DNA of 5,599 nt from GWB1-38-13 sp964488535 (lineage in GTDB: Bacteria; Patescibacteriota; Microgenomatia; UBA8517): contig CAZAUT010000030.1 in the NCBI GenBank assembly GCA_964488535.1, positions 1 through 5,599 on the forward strand. The letters are read 5' to 3'. Of this stretch, positions 1-4,904 are shown piece by piece (the first letter of the stretch is position 1; each line of letters starts with the position of its first letter). The notes below the pieces were generated by a model. The model was not told where the DNA came from. It did no database searches and saw nothing but the letters and a program-made list of their open reading frames with translations. The position numbers and the translations under genes are program-made.

Positions 1-391
1 AAATTACCGCATGTTCGTAATTACGACCGGTAGCGAATGCATTCGGCGCAGTATCGTCAATAACATACAATTTAGGCATCGGCATTCCCTGTGACAAAGC
101 GATGTTTTCGACTGAAGTGTAAAAATTAAAATATTGAGTTCTTTTTGCCGGTTTTGCTTTTGAAATTGCAATGACTATACTGTCGCTGAAATAATAACTT
201 ATAAAAGTTGAAATCCCTGAAAAGATTAAGGCCATACCAGCATACCCTGTACCACCGGTTTGATATCCCATATACGCTCCATAGGCATTTGCCAAAACGT
301 AAACAACTATCGACGTAAAAATAAAAAATAAAGTAACGATAAAAAAACTTTTCAGTTTGTTTTGTGAACGGACTTCGTAAAAATTCTTCAT
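1..391 (-). CDS. htpX: HtpX-like M48 zinc metalloprotease, N-terminal part (cut by window edge)
   Basis: Membrane-bound protease of the HtpX/M48 family, which degrades misfolded membrane proteins. Only the first 130 codons are present; the frame is open at the window edge, so the zinc-binding HEXXH motif lies outside. Visible: a short polar N-terminus, a first membrane segment around residues 16-36, a second around 50-68, then a basic stretch, and the family-typical segment at residues 94-123 with SVENIA, GMPMPKLYVIDD and APNAFATGR. The start at 391 is chosen because it gives the usual HtpX N-terminus (MKNFYEVRS). An ATG four bases upstream (395) opens a different frame that does not resemble HtpX. 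No Shine-Dalgarno site is seen. It lies 147 bp downstream of lemA on the same strand, a common pairing, so co-transcription is likely. The gap is filled with 8-bp repeats. Confidence 0.93.
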   Translation of the reverse strand, partial: MKNFYEVRSQNKLKSFFIVTLFFIFTSIVVYVLANAYGAYMGYQTGGTGYAGMALIFSGISTFISYYFSDSIVIAISKAKPAKRTQYFNFYTSVENIALSQGMPMPKLYVIDDTAPNAFATGRNYEHAVI

Positions 392-402
392 ACATTTAAA
401 AA

Positions 403-434
403 GTAAAAGAGTGAAATGGTAAAAGAGTAAAAGA
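403..434. repeat. Four 8-bp tandem units before htpX
   Basis: Four contiguous octamers. GTAAAAGA occurs at 403, 419 and 427, with one variant (GTGAAATG) at 411. Read on the plus strand this resembles the reverse complement of the larger octamer array at 465-544 (GAGTGTAA-like), so the two arrays are in opposite orientation on either side of the hairpin at 442-462. It sits just upstream of the htpX start codon, in the place where a ribosome binding site would be. Confidence 0.8.
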
Positions 435-441
435 AAGCCAC

Positions 442-462
442 AACAACAATATATTTGTTGTT
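442..462. repeat. Perfect inverted repeat between two octamer arrays
   Basis: AACAACAA at 442-449 and TTGTTGTT at 455-462 form a perfect 8-bp stem around a 5-base TATAT loop. It lies between opposite-facing octamer arrays, which can extend the pairing outward imperfectly. There is no run of U directly after it on the lemA-htpX transcript, so it is not a typical terminator. Confidence 0.7.
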
Positions 463-464
463 AC

Positions 465-544
465 TTACACTCTTACACCCCCCTGCTCTTCTACTCTCCC
501 CTTTTTCTCACCTTACACTCTTACACTCTCCCGCTCTTCTACTC
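465..544. repeat. Ten 8-bp tandem units in the lemA-htpX gap
   Basis: Exactly ten contiguous octamers in one phase. TTACACTC is at 465, 513 and 521; TTCTACTC is at 489 and 537; TCCCGCTC is at 529; the others are related pyrimidine-rich variants. The last unit (537-544) overlaps the end of lemA and supplies its stop codon (539-541 on the minus strand). The units resemble the octamers embedded in polX at 1881-1928. Confidence 0.9.
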
Positions 545-1117
545 TAAATTAACTTTCGGTGTCTCCATCTCATCCGAATTCACTTCCATTCCTTCGTCCG
601 GTGTTTTAAGCCCTTCAACTTCAGTGAAACCGAATATTGACGCTACTATGCTTGAAGGAAAGGTTACTCTTTTAACATTATAATCTGCCGATAGGTCAAT
701 CAAAAGCCTTCGTGAATACATAACTTTATCGGAAGTATCACGAAGTTCATCCATTAGCTTCGTTACAACATCGGCGCCTTTGATTTCGGGATTGCTTTCT
801 ACAACAACTTTAAGGTCGGGAATTATTGATGCAAGTTTGCTTCCGGCATCGGCCATTTTTTGAACATCTCCCGATTCGACGGCTTTACTAATTGTCTTTC
901 TTGCATCGGTCAATTTATCAAAAATCCCTTTCTCGTGTTTGAGATATCCTTTTGCAGATGACACCAAATTCGGAATAAGATCAGTTTGTCTTTTTAGTTG
1001 ATTTCCAATCTCCTGAATCGAGGCTTTTATACGGGCTTTACTGGAAACGAAGAAATTATAGGTACCGACTATATAAACAACAATTAAAATTAAAAGTATT
1101 ATTATTAACCACTCCAT
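539..1117 (-). CDS. lemA: LemA family membrane protein
   Basis: A 192-residue LemA family protein, a length normal for the family. An N-terminal membrane segment (residues 3-20) should anchor a mostly helical domain. Family signatures are clear: QLKRQTDLIPNLVSSAKGY with HE following (about 39-62), and DYNVKRVTFPSSIVASIFGF (145-164). The acidic tail from 165 is variable. The start is secured by a strong Shine-Dalgarno site (GGAGGTGA) six bases upstream. LemA's biochemical role is poorly defined; its frequent pairing with HtpX suggests a link to envelope stress or membrane protein turnover. It lies 243 bp downstream of polX on the same strand, across a repeat-filled gap. The last Glu codon and stop codon are part of the first unit of an octamer array, so the array may have replaced the original end of the gene. 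Confidence 0.95.
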   Translation of the reverse strand: MEWLIIILLILIVVYIVGTYNFFVSSKARIKASIQEIGNQLKRQTDLIPNLVSSAKGYLKHEKGIFDKLTDARKTISKAVESGDVQKMADAGSKLASIIPDLKVVVESNPEIKGADVVTKLMDELRDTSDKVMYSRRLLIDLSADYNVKRVTFPSSIVASIFGFTEVEGLKTPDEGMEVNSDEMETPKVNLE

Positions 1118-1123
1118 AATTTA

Positions 1124-1131
1124 TCACCTCC
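1124..1131 (-). promoter_or_regulatory. Strong ribosome binding site of lemA
   Basis: GGAGGTGA on the minus strand, six bases before the lemA ATG. It is the only near-perfect Shine-Dalgarno site among the genes in this window and fixes the lemA start. Confidence 0.9.
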
Positions 1132-1140
1132 ATTCAAAAT

Positions 1141-1175
1141 GTATCAGGTATCAAGTATCAGGTATCAGGTATCAA
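1141..1175. repeat. Five 7-bp tandem units (GTATCAR)
   Basis: Five contiguous heptamers alternating GTATCAG and GTATCAA. The array starts nine bases beyond the lemA Shine-Dalgarno site, so it would lie in the lemA 5' leader or promoter region. Confidence 0.93.
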
Positions 1176-1206
1176 GAATTCAAAATAACTCAAAAGTAAA
1201 CAATTT

Positions 1207-1241
1207 AAATTCTAAATCCTAAACTCTAAATCCTAAACAAT
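1207..1241. repeat. Five 7-bp tandem units (AAATCCT-like)
   Basis: Five contiguous heptamers: AAATTCT, then AAATCCT at 1214 and 1228, AAACTCT at 1221 and AAACAAT at 1235. On the minus strand this reads as TTTAGGA-type units. Degenerate copies may continue to about 1265. Confidence 0.85.
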
Positions 1242-1303
1242 GCATATAAATCCAAATGCTATAAACATTTTGAAAATTATTTAATTTGGTTATTGGGATT
1301 TGT

Positions 1304-1324
1304 TTAGAAATTAGAAATTAGAAA
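1304..1324. repeat. Three exact 7-bp tandem units (TTAGAAA)
   Basis: Three identical TTAGAAA heptamers at 1304, 1311 and 1318, in the polX-lemA gap. The unit differs from those of the neighbouring arrays but the period is the same. Confidence 0.8.
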
Positions 1325-1332
1325 TTTATTCA

Positions 1333-1367
1333 AAATACATCATACGTTATATATTATACATTATACA
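1333..1367. repeat. Five 7-bp tandem units overlapping the end of polX
   Basis: Heptamers in one phase: two exact TTATACA units at 1354 and 1361, TTATATA at 1347, and weaker units at 1333 and 1340. On the minus strand the unit is TGTATAA, and the first one carries the polX stop codon TAA (1361-1363). Confidence 0.88.
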
Positions 1368-3274
1368 TTTTGTAAACTGACTGCCTTCACGAATTCTTTA
1401 AGTCCCAAACAATTCACAATGTTTACCTTCTCCGCCCAACCGCGTCTGGCTACATCAACAGCATATCGCATATTATCCATCTGCGAGACATGATGCGAGT
1501 CGGTTCCCAAAGATAGCTTAACTTTATATTTCAAGGCCTCTTTCACCAAAAAATCAGGAAGATCAAGTCTCATCGGGTCAGCATTTATCTCAATAATCTT
1601 GTTATTTTTTTGACAATAATTAAAAATCTCGTCCCAGTCCAATTCTACCCCTTCCCTTTCATTAAGTTTTCTACCTGTTGGGTGGGCAAATATTAGCACC
1701 TTGGGATGAGAAAGAGCTGAAATTACTCTTTTTGTCATAATCTTTTTATTAAGCCGAAAGTTTGAATGAATTGAGACTAGAGCAAAATCCAAAAGTTCCA
1801 ACCCTTTTTCCGGTACAGGAAGTTCACCATCTGACAGAATATCAATCTCAAGTGAATTGAACACTCTTTGTACCCCTCTGTGTTTCTCTTCCGCTCTCCC
1901 ACCTTTCCATTCTCCCGCCCTTCGTAATGAGTTATTTATTTCCTCATTCCATTCCTTTTTCCTTTTTAACAAATCTACTATTTGTGCGTCAGTATGTTTC
2001 GATCTGCTTGGATTATGCTCGGTGAATGCAATGTATTCATATCCCAATTCATTTGCCTTATCGACAATCTCTTTATGGCCAGAGAGTCCAAGGTCATGAC
2101 TTGTTTCAATGTCAAAGTCTGAATGAATCTGCAAATCTCCTTTTACGTCGGATAATTCAATAAGTTTGGGTAGTTTATGTTTTAAGGAAACCTGAATTTC
2201 ACCGTTGTCTTCCCGCAATTCCGGCGGGATCCACTCCAACCCAAGGTAGTTATAAAACTCCTCCTCTGTCTTGAATGACAAGAGGTTAGGGGTTAGAGCT
2301 TTGAGGTTTGCCTGTCCATCGAAGCCACATTCAGTTTCATGAATGTGGCGAAGTGAGGCTTTCTGTTTATTGTTTACTGTTTCTTGTTTATTTCCCACTA
2401 CGCGGATCCCGTACTCACTTAAACTCAATCTTGGCCTTAGATCGTTTGCGTATTCCCTAAGGGTAATATTATGATGTTTGCTTCCTGTAAAATGCTGCAA
2501 AAGGGCTCCGTATGAGTCCTGCCTTTGCGCTCTTAAATCTACCTGAATATTGCCCGGAATTAAAATAGACGCTTTTCTGTCACCTTTTTCCAAAATCCGT
2601 TTTGTATTTGGGTAACTTACAAAATGCTCAATTGACTCTTTTGGAGATTTACTTGCAATCGCGATATCAATGTCCCCTACAGTTGAAGCGCGGCGCCGTA
2701 AACTTCCCAAAGTATCAGCTCTTATCGTGTTTGTATCCTTATTCATCCAGGAAATTATAAGTTCGGCTACACTTTCGGCGTAATTTAATAAATGACGCTT
2801 TACATTTCCCTTATAGTCAGAAATTGCTTTTAAAATGCTCGTCTGCGACTCTTCCCCAAAGCCGGATATGCCCGCTATCTTGTTTTTTATTGCCAACACC
2901 TTAAGTTTTTCAAGTGAATTGGGTGGTTTAATTTTTAACTCCTTAACTAATTTATAGGCCATTTTAGGACCAATACCTTCAAGGGGAATAATATCAAATA
3001 CGGCGTGTGGAACTTTTGAAAGAAGGATACTTAATTCTATCGACCTTCCTTTTTGAAATATATCGCTGAGATGTTTGGCAATTGATTTTCCAACTCCCGG
3101 AATATCTTCCAATTTTCCTTCGTCATATAAGTCTTTTGCCTCGCTTGATAAATGCTCAATCGCATTAGCAGCTCTTTCGTAGGCAATTATTTTGAATTTA
3201 TTTTCATCTTTATCCTGAATTTGAAGTGCAGTCGCAACGTTTCTTAACAAATTTGCAATTTGTATGTTATCCAT
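1361..3274 (-). CDS. polX: Family X DNA polymerase with PHP exonuclease domain
   Basis: PolX fills short gaps in base excision repair; the C-terminal PHP domain gives 3'-5' exonuclease and AP-endonuclease activity in studied relatives. From the Met at 3274 (637 residues): helix-hairpin-helix motifs near 55-72, 98-109 and 136-148; polymerase active site TVGDID with D201 and D203, and the third Asp in VDL (D246); FTGSKHHN at 262-269; the linker IPPELRED near 349; PHP metal ligands in DLQIH (H384), TEH (E419, H420), LEID (E476), SIHS (H503), AHP (H531) and GTDSH (D592, H594). All catalytic residues look intact; Gln stands where many PHP proteins have the first His. An in-frame ATG at 3292 would add six residues, but a TATAAT box ends six bases before it, while 3274 has AGGGA at a good distance. 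The protein is about 65 residues longer than typical bacterial PolX, largely because of repeat-derived segments at about 295-332 and 449-465. Confidence 0.96.
   Translation of the reverse strand: MDNIQIANLLRNVATALQIQDKDENKFKIIAYERAANAIEHLSSEAKDLYDEGKLEDIPGVGKSIAKHLSDIFQKGRSIELSILLSKVPHAVFDIIPLEGIGPKMAYKLVKELKIKPPNSLEKLKVLAIKNKIAGISGFGEESQTSILKAISDYKGNVKRHLLNYAESVAELIISWMNKDTNTIRADTLGSLRRRASTVGDIDIAIASKSPKESIEHFVSYPNTKRILEKGDRKASILIPGNIQVDLRAQRQDSYGALLQHFTGSKHHNITLREYANDLRPRLSLSEYGIRVVGNKQETVNNKQKASLRHIHETECGFDGQANLKALTPNLLSFKTEEEFYNYLGLEWIPPELREDNGEIQVSLKHKLPKLIELSDVKGDLQIHSDFDIETSHDLGLSGHKEIVDKANELGYEYIAFTEHNPSRSKHTDAQIVDLLKRKKEWNEEINNSLRRAGEWKGGRAEEKHRGVQRVFNSLEIDILSDGELPVPEKGLELLDFALVSIHSNFRLNKKIMTKRVISALSHPKVLIFAHPTGRKLNEREGVELDWDEIFNYCQKNNKIIEINADPMRLDLPDFLVKEALKYKVKLSLGTDSHHVSQMDNMRYAVDVARRGWAEKVNIVNCLGLKEFVKAVSLQNV
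1881..1928. repeat. Six 8-bp units inside polX
   Basis: Octamers in one phase within the PHP domain coding region, including TTCCGCTC at 1889, TCCCACCT at 1897, TTCCATTC at 1905 and TCCCGCCC at 1913; the end units are weaker. They resemble the lemA-htpX octamers (TCCCGCTC). They encode a Gly/Arg/Glu-rich stretch at about residues 449-465, between the helix after the TEH motif and the LEID strand, where ordinary PolX proteins are shorter. Confidence 0.75.
2281..2308. repeat. Four 7-bp units inside polX (AGAGGTT)
   Basis: Contiguous heptamers AGAGGTT, AGGGGTT, AGAGCTT and TGAGGTT from 2281. On the coding strand they encode part of the segment LKALTPNLL just before the polymerase-PHP linker. 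Confidence 0.78.
2324..2349. repeat. Perfect inverted repeat inside polX
   Basis: GCCACATTCA at 2324-2333 and TGAATGTGGC at 2340-2349 form a perfect 10-bp stem with a 6-base loop, unusual within a coding sequence. It lies midway between two heptamer arrays (2281-2308 and 2364-2391), all within the extra segment of polX. Confidence 0.85.
2364..2391. repeat. Four 7-bp units inside polX (TGTTTAT)
   Basis: TGTTTAT at 2364 and 2385, TGTTTAC at 2371, TGTTTCT at 2378. On the coding strand the unit is ATAAACA-like and gives the Asn/Lys/Gln-rich stretch NKQETVNNKQ. Because 7 is not a multiple of 3, successive units are read in different frames. Confidence 0.88.
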
Positions 3275-3298
3275 GTCTTTTCCCTGAAGCATATAACC

Positions 3299-3307
3299 AT
3301 TATATCA
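3299..3307 (-). promoter_or_regulatory. Extended -10 promoter element of polX
   Basis: TGATATAAT on the minus strand: a perfect TATAAT with an upstream TG. No good -35 is seen 16-18 bp upstream, as is usual for extended -10 promoters. Transcription would begin near 3292, leaving a leader of about 18 bases before the polX ATG at 3274. Confidence 0.6.
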
Positions 3308-3454
3308 AATCGTTTTTTAAAATTGGTTTAAGAAGAATAATTAATCCCCGTCCTGTCTGCGGAGATATAACCATGTCCCAAAATAACGTGATCGCCATGC
3401 TTGGTTTGAATAATTGTAAGGTGTGCGGATTTGAATTAATAATTAAAATGCTTA
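3305..3454. other. Gap between the 106-residue gene and polX
   Basis: No recognisable gene. On the plus strand a 38-codon frame at 3373-3489 (start MSQNNVIAML) has GGAG eight bases before its ATG and one CxxC, but it runs antisense over the end of the neighbouring gene and matches nothing I know. A weak AT-rich hairpin near 3432-3459 might slow transcription after the upstream gene. Confidence 0.3.
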
Positions 3455-3775
3455 TTATTCCGAAAGAAGCTTTTGCAAGGCTGAACTAATTCCTCTCGAA
3501 ACATTTTCTATTCCAGGTCTAGAAGAATCCCAAATATGATGATTTGGAGTCACAATGGCTTTAATTGATCCATCGTAATATTGTGTTAAATAAATATTTA
3601 TTCGTGCGCCAGGAGTTAGTTCAGAACCCTCACATGTTTGCAATTCCAACGATCGTTTGCCTTCGGTTACTTGTATTTTTTTATAAATCGCTTTTTCGGG
3701 ATCATCCAATCCAAACTCGTGAAGTACAACTTTTTTTACACTTTCAAAATTTCCATCCTTTAGTACAAATTCCAC
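3455..3775 (-). CDS. Uncharacterised 106-residue protein, start possibly frameshifted
   Basis: I do not recognise the family. The product is a small, soluble, mixed-charge protein with no signal peptide, membrane segment or Cys pair; it has a segment rich in aromatic residues and His, TPNHHIWD, at about 78-85, and a helical C-terminus. The start given is a GTG without a ribosome site. A better start lies upstream: an ATG at 3840 reads MEQDLKITRTHDYGG, then reaches a run of seven G (3801-3795 on the plus strand as C) and leaves the frame. One added G, or two fewer, would join it to this frame with 22 extra residues. The gene may therefore be frameshifted, phase-variable or mis-sequenced at this run. 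A promoter-like pair is present at 3919-3946. It has an isolated position between tRNA-Asp and polX. Confidence 0.6.
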   Translation of the reverse strand: MEFVLKDGNFESVKKVVLHEFGLDDPEKAIYKKIQVTEGKRSLELQTCEGSELTPGARINIYLTQYYDGSIKAIVTPNHHIWDSSRPGIENVSRGISSALQKLLSE

Positions 3776-3794
3776 CGGAACCTGATTCCGAACA

Positions 3795-3801
3795 CCCCCC
3801 C
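3795..3801 (-). repeat. Seven-G homopolymer at a frame change
   Basis: Seven consecutive C on the plus strand (G on the coding strand), between a plausible upstream ATG at 3840 and the open frame of the 106-residue protein. A length of eight or five would put the two in frame. Confidence 0.7.
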
Positions 3802-3918
3802 ATAATCATGTGTTCTTGTTATTTTCAAATCTTGTTCCATAAAATAATAAATATATATCCAATAGGAATTTTAGTTTGCGGTGTTAACGGACTTGTGTTC
3901 GACTCCTTTCACTCGCTA

Positions 3919-3946
3919 AGTATAAACTACTCGTTCCGTATCACAA
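3919..3946 (-). promoter_or_regulatory. Possible promoter of the 106-residue gene
   Basis: TTGTGA (3946-3941) and TATACT (3924-3919) on the minus strand, 16 bp apart. It starts immediately after the tRNA-Asp terminator stem and would give a leader of about 70 bases before the ATG at 3840. The match is moderate. Confidence 0.4.
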
Positions 3947-3982
3947 ATAAAAACTCTTACGCTTTAATAAGAGTTTTTATTT
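3945..3982 (-). terminator. Rho-independent terminator of tRNA-Asp
   Basis: A perfect 15-bp inverted repeat, AAATAAAAACTCTTA at 3945-3959 with its complement at 3968-3982, and an 8-base loop. The descending arm ends in a T-rich run. It begins one base after the tRNA 3' end, so it probably ends the single-gene tRNA transcript; the A-rich ascending arm could let it work in both directions. Confidence 0.85.
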
Positions 3983-3983
3983 G

Positions 3984-4057
3984 CGGGAGCGGCGGGATTC
4001 GAACCCGTAAGTCTTCTCCGTGACAGGGAGATGTGTTAGCCGTTACACTACGCCCCC
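3984..4057 (-). tRNA. tRNA-Asp(GTC)
   Basis: A 74-base cloverleaf: acceptor stem GGGGGCG with CGCTCCC (one G-T pair), D stem GTGT with ACAC, anticodon stem TCTCC with GGAGA around loop CTGTCAC (anticodon GTC), a six-base variable loop, and T loop TTCGAAT with one mismatch at the base of its stem. The discriminator is G. No CCA is encoded, so CCA must be added by a nucleotidyltransferase. The gene has its own promoter and terminator. Confidence 0.97.
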
Positions 4058-4070
4058 AAACAGTTCTCAA

Positions 4071-4099
4071 ATTATACAAAATATTATATATTAGGACAA
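4071..4099 (-). promoter_or_regulatory. Promoter of tRNA-Asp
   Basis: TTGTCC (4099-4094), a 17-bp spacer, then TATAAT (4076-4071) preceded by TTG. The -10 box ends 13 bases before the mature tRNA 5' end. The same spacing is found before tRNA-Gly. The -35 lies just upstream of the divergent methyltransferase start at 4108. Confidence 0.75.
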
Positions 4100-4107
4100 G
4101 AACGATT

Positions 4108-4845
4108 ATGAATAAGTATCTTAAATTACTTAAATCCTATATCTCCTGCTATTTGAATATTCCATTTTTGTACGGTCATTTAAGCTATTCTCAGGAGGGG
4201 GAAGATGTAATTATTGACCGATATTTTAAAACTACAAACATCAAAAAGGGATTTTATGTAGATATTGGAGCATTTCATCCTTTTAAGTATTCAAATACTC
4301 AAAAACTTTACCAACAAGGTTGGTGTGGAATTAACATAGAACCAAACAGAAATAATTGGAAACTTTTAAACTTTGCAAGAAAACGCGACCTTAATCTTAA
4401 TTTTGGGATTGGAAACAGCAACTCGAAGAAAATTTACTACACCTTTTCCGATCCTGCACTGAATACGTTCAATAAAGATAATTTCAAGGCTATTGTAAAC
4501 TCAAATCAATCAATTTTTATTGATACTTTCAAGGTAAAAGTAATAGACCCTAAACATTTAATAAAAATTATAAAAAAAACAATTTCTGAATATTCCAATT
4601 CTGAATTTCTTTTTAAAAAAAATATTTTTATACATTTATTAAATATTGATGCTGAAGGATATTCTGAAAATATATTACGATTAATTTTAAAATCCGGCAC
4701 AAACCCCCTTCTTGTTTGTGTTGAGAGGGAAAAAAACATGGGGAAACCGATAATCGGAAATGAATCAATAATTTCTTTTATGAGTAGATATAAATACTCA
4801 CTATATTCGGCTACACCACAGTCATATATATTTGTAAAAATATAA
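4108..4845 (+). CDS. FkbM family SAM-dependent methyltransferase
   Basis: A 245-residue protein resembling the FkbM group, whose members O-methylate sugars or polyketides using S-adenosylmethionine; in bacteria they often sit among glycan genes. Seen here: SQEGEDVIIDRYF (28-40); the SAM-binding motif FYVDIGAFHP (49-58); SNTQKLYQQGWCGINIEPN (62-80), whose Glu78 should hold the SAM ribose; NIDAEG (179-184); and VCVERE (203-208). No membrane segment is obvious. The frame is open upstream to a GTG at 4033, but that would overlap tRNA-Asp, so the ATG at 4108 is chosen; AGGA lies 11 bases before it, rather far. The gene is visibly more A/T-rich than polX or lemA and sits alone next to a tRNA, which hints at, but does not prove, transfer. 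The substrate cannot be told. Confidence 0.9.
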   Translation: MNKYLKLLKSYISCYLNIPFLYGHLSYSQEGEDVIIDRYFKTTNIKKGFYVDIGAFHPFKYSNTQKLYQQGWCGINIEPNRNNWKLLNFARKRDLNLNFGIGNSNSKKIYYTFSDPALNTFNKDNFKAIVNSNQSIFIDTFKVKVIDPKHLIKIIKKTISEYSNSEFLFKKNIFIHLLNIDAEGYSENILRLILKSGTNPLLVCVEREKNMGKPIIGNESIISFMSRYKYSLYSATPQSYIFVKI

Positions 4846-4863
4846 TATGAGACGATACACTTC

Positions 4864-4890
4864 TTGACAATATAATCCTAATAATATAAA
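4864..4890 (+). promoter_or_regulatory. Promoter of the LysM gene
   Basis: A perfect TTGACA at 4864-4869, with TATAAA at 4885-4890 (15-bp spacer) or TAAATT at 4887-4892 (17-bp spacer). Transcription would start near 4897, leaving under ten bases before the ATG, so the message is probably nearly leaderless; no Shine-Dalgarno site is present. Confidence 0.6.
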
Positions 4891-4904
4891 TTTCGGCTTA
4901 TATT

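Noticed and set aside
126..395. 89-codon minus-strand frame starting at ATG 395
   Set aside because: It is an out-of-frame shadow of htpX; the frame from 391 gives clear HtpX motifs and stays open to the window edge.
403..544. Iteron-type replication origin
   Set aside because: No replication initiator gene, DnaA-box-like cluster or partition gene is visible nearby, and similar arrays occur in coding sequence.
1207..1241. Telomere-like repeat (TTTAGGA-type on the minus strand, similar to the plant TTTAGGG unit)
   Set aside because: Only five degenerate units, inside a bacterial operon and beside other heptamer arrays of unrelated sequence.
1141..1367. CRISPR array
   Set aside because: Units are 7 bp and directly adjacent without spacers; no cas genes are present.
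1857..2099. 80-codon plus-strand frame
   Set aside because: It is antisense to the PHP domain of polX, which is strongly supported; no ribosome site or known motif.
3880..3918. tRNA-like remnant (a T-loop-like GTTCGACTCC with flanking D-arm-like bases)
   Set aside because: No matching acceptor or anticodon stem can be formed; the similarity is limited to about ten bases.
3565..4023. 152-codon plus-strand frame
   Set aside because: It runs through the 106-residue gene, the terminator stem and into tRNA-Asp on the opposite strand; its end is simply translated tRNA.
4033..4107. N-terminal extension of the methyltransferase from GTG 4033
   Set aside because: It would be encoded by the tRNA-Asp gene and its promoter; the ATG at 4108 gives a normal FkbM length.
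4506..4739. 77-codon minus-strand frame
   Set aside because: Antisense shadow of the methyltransferase gene.
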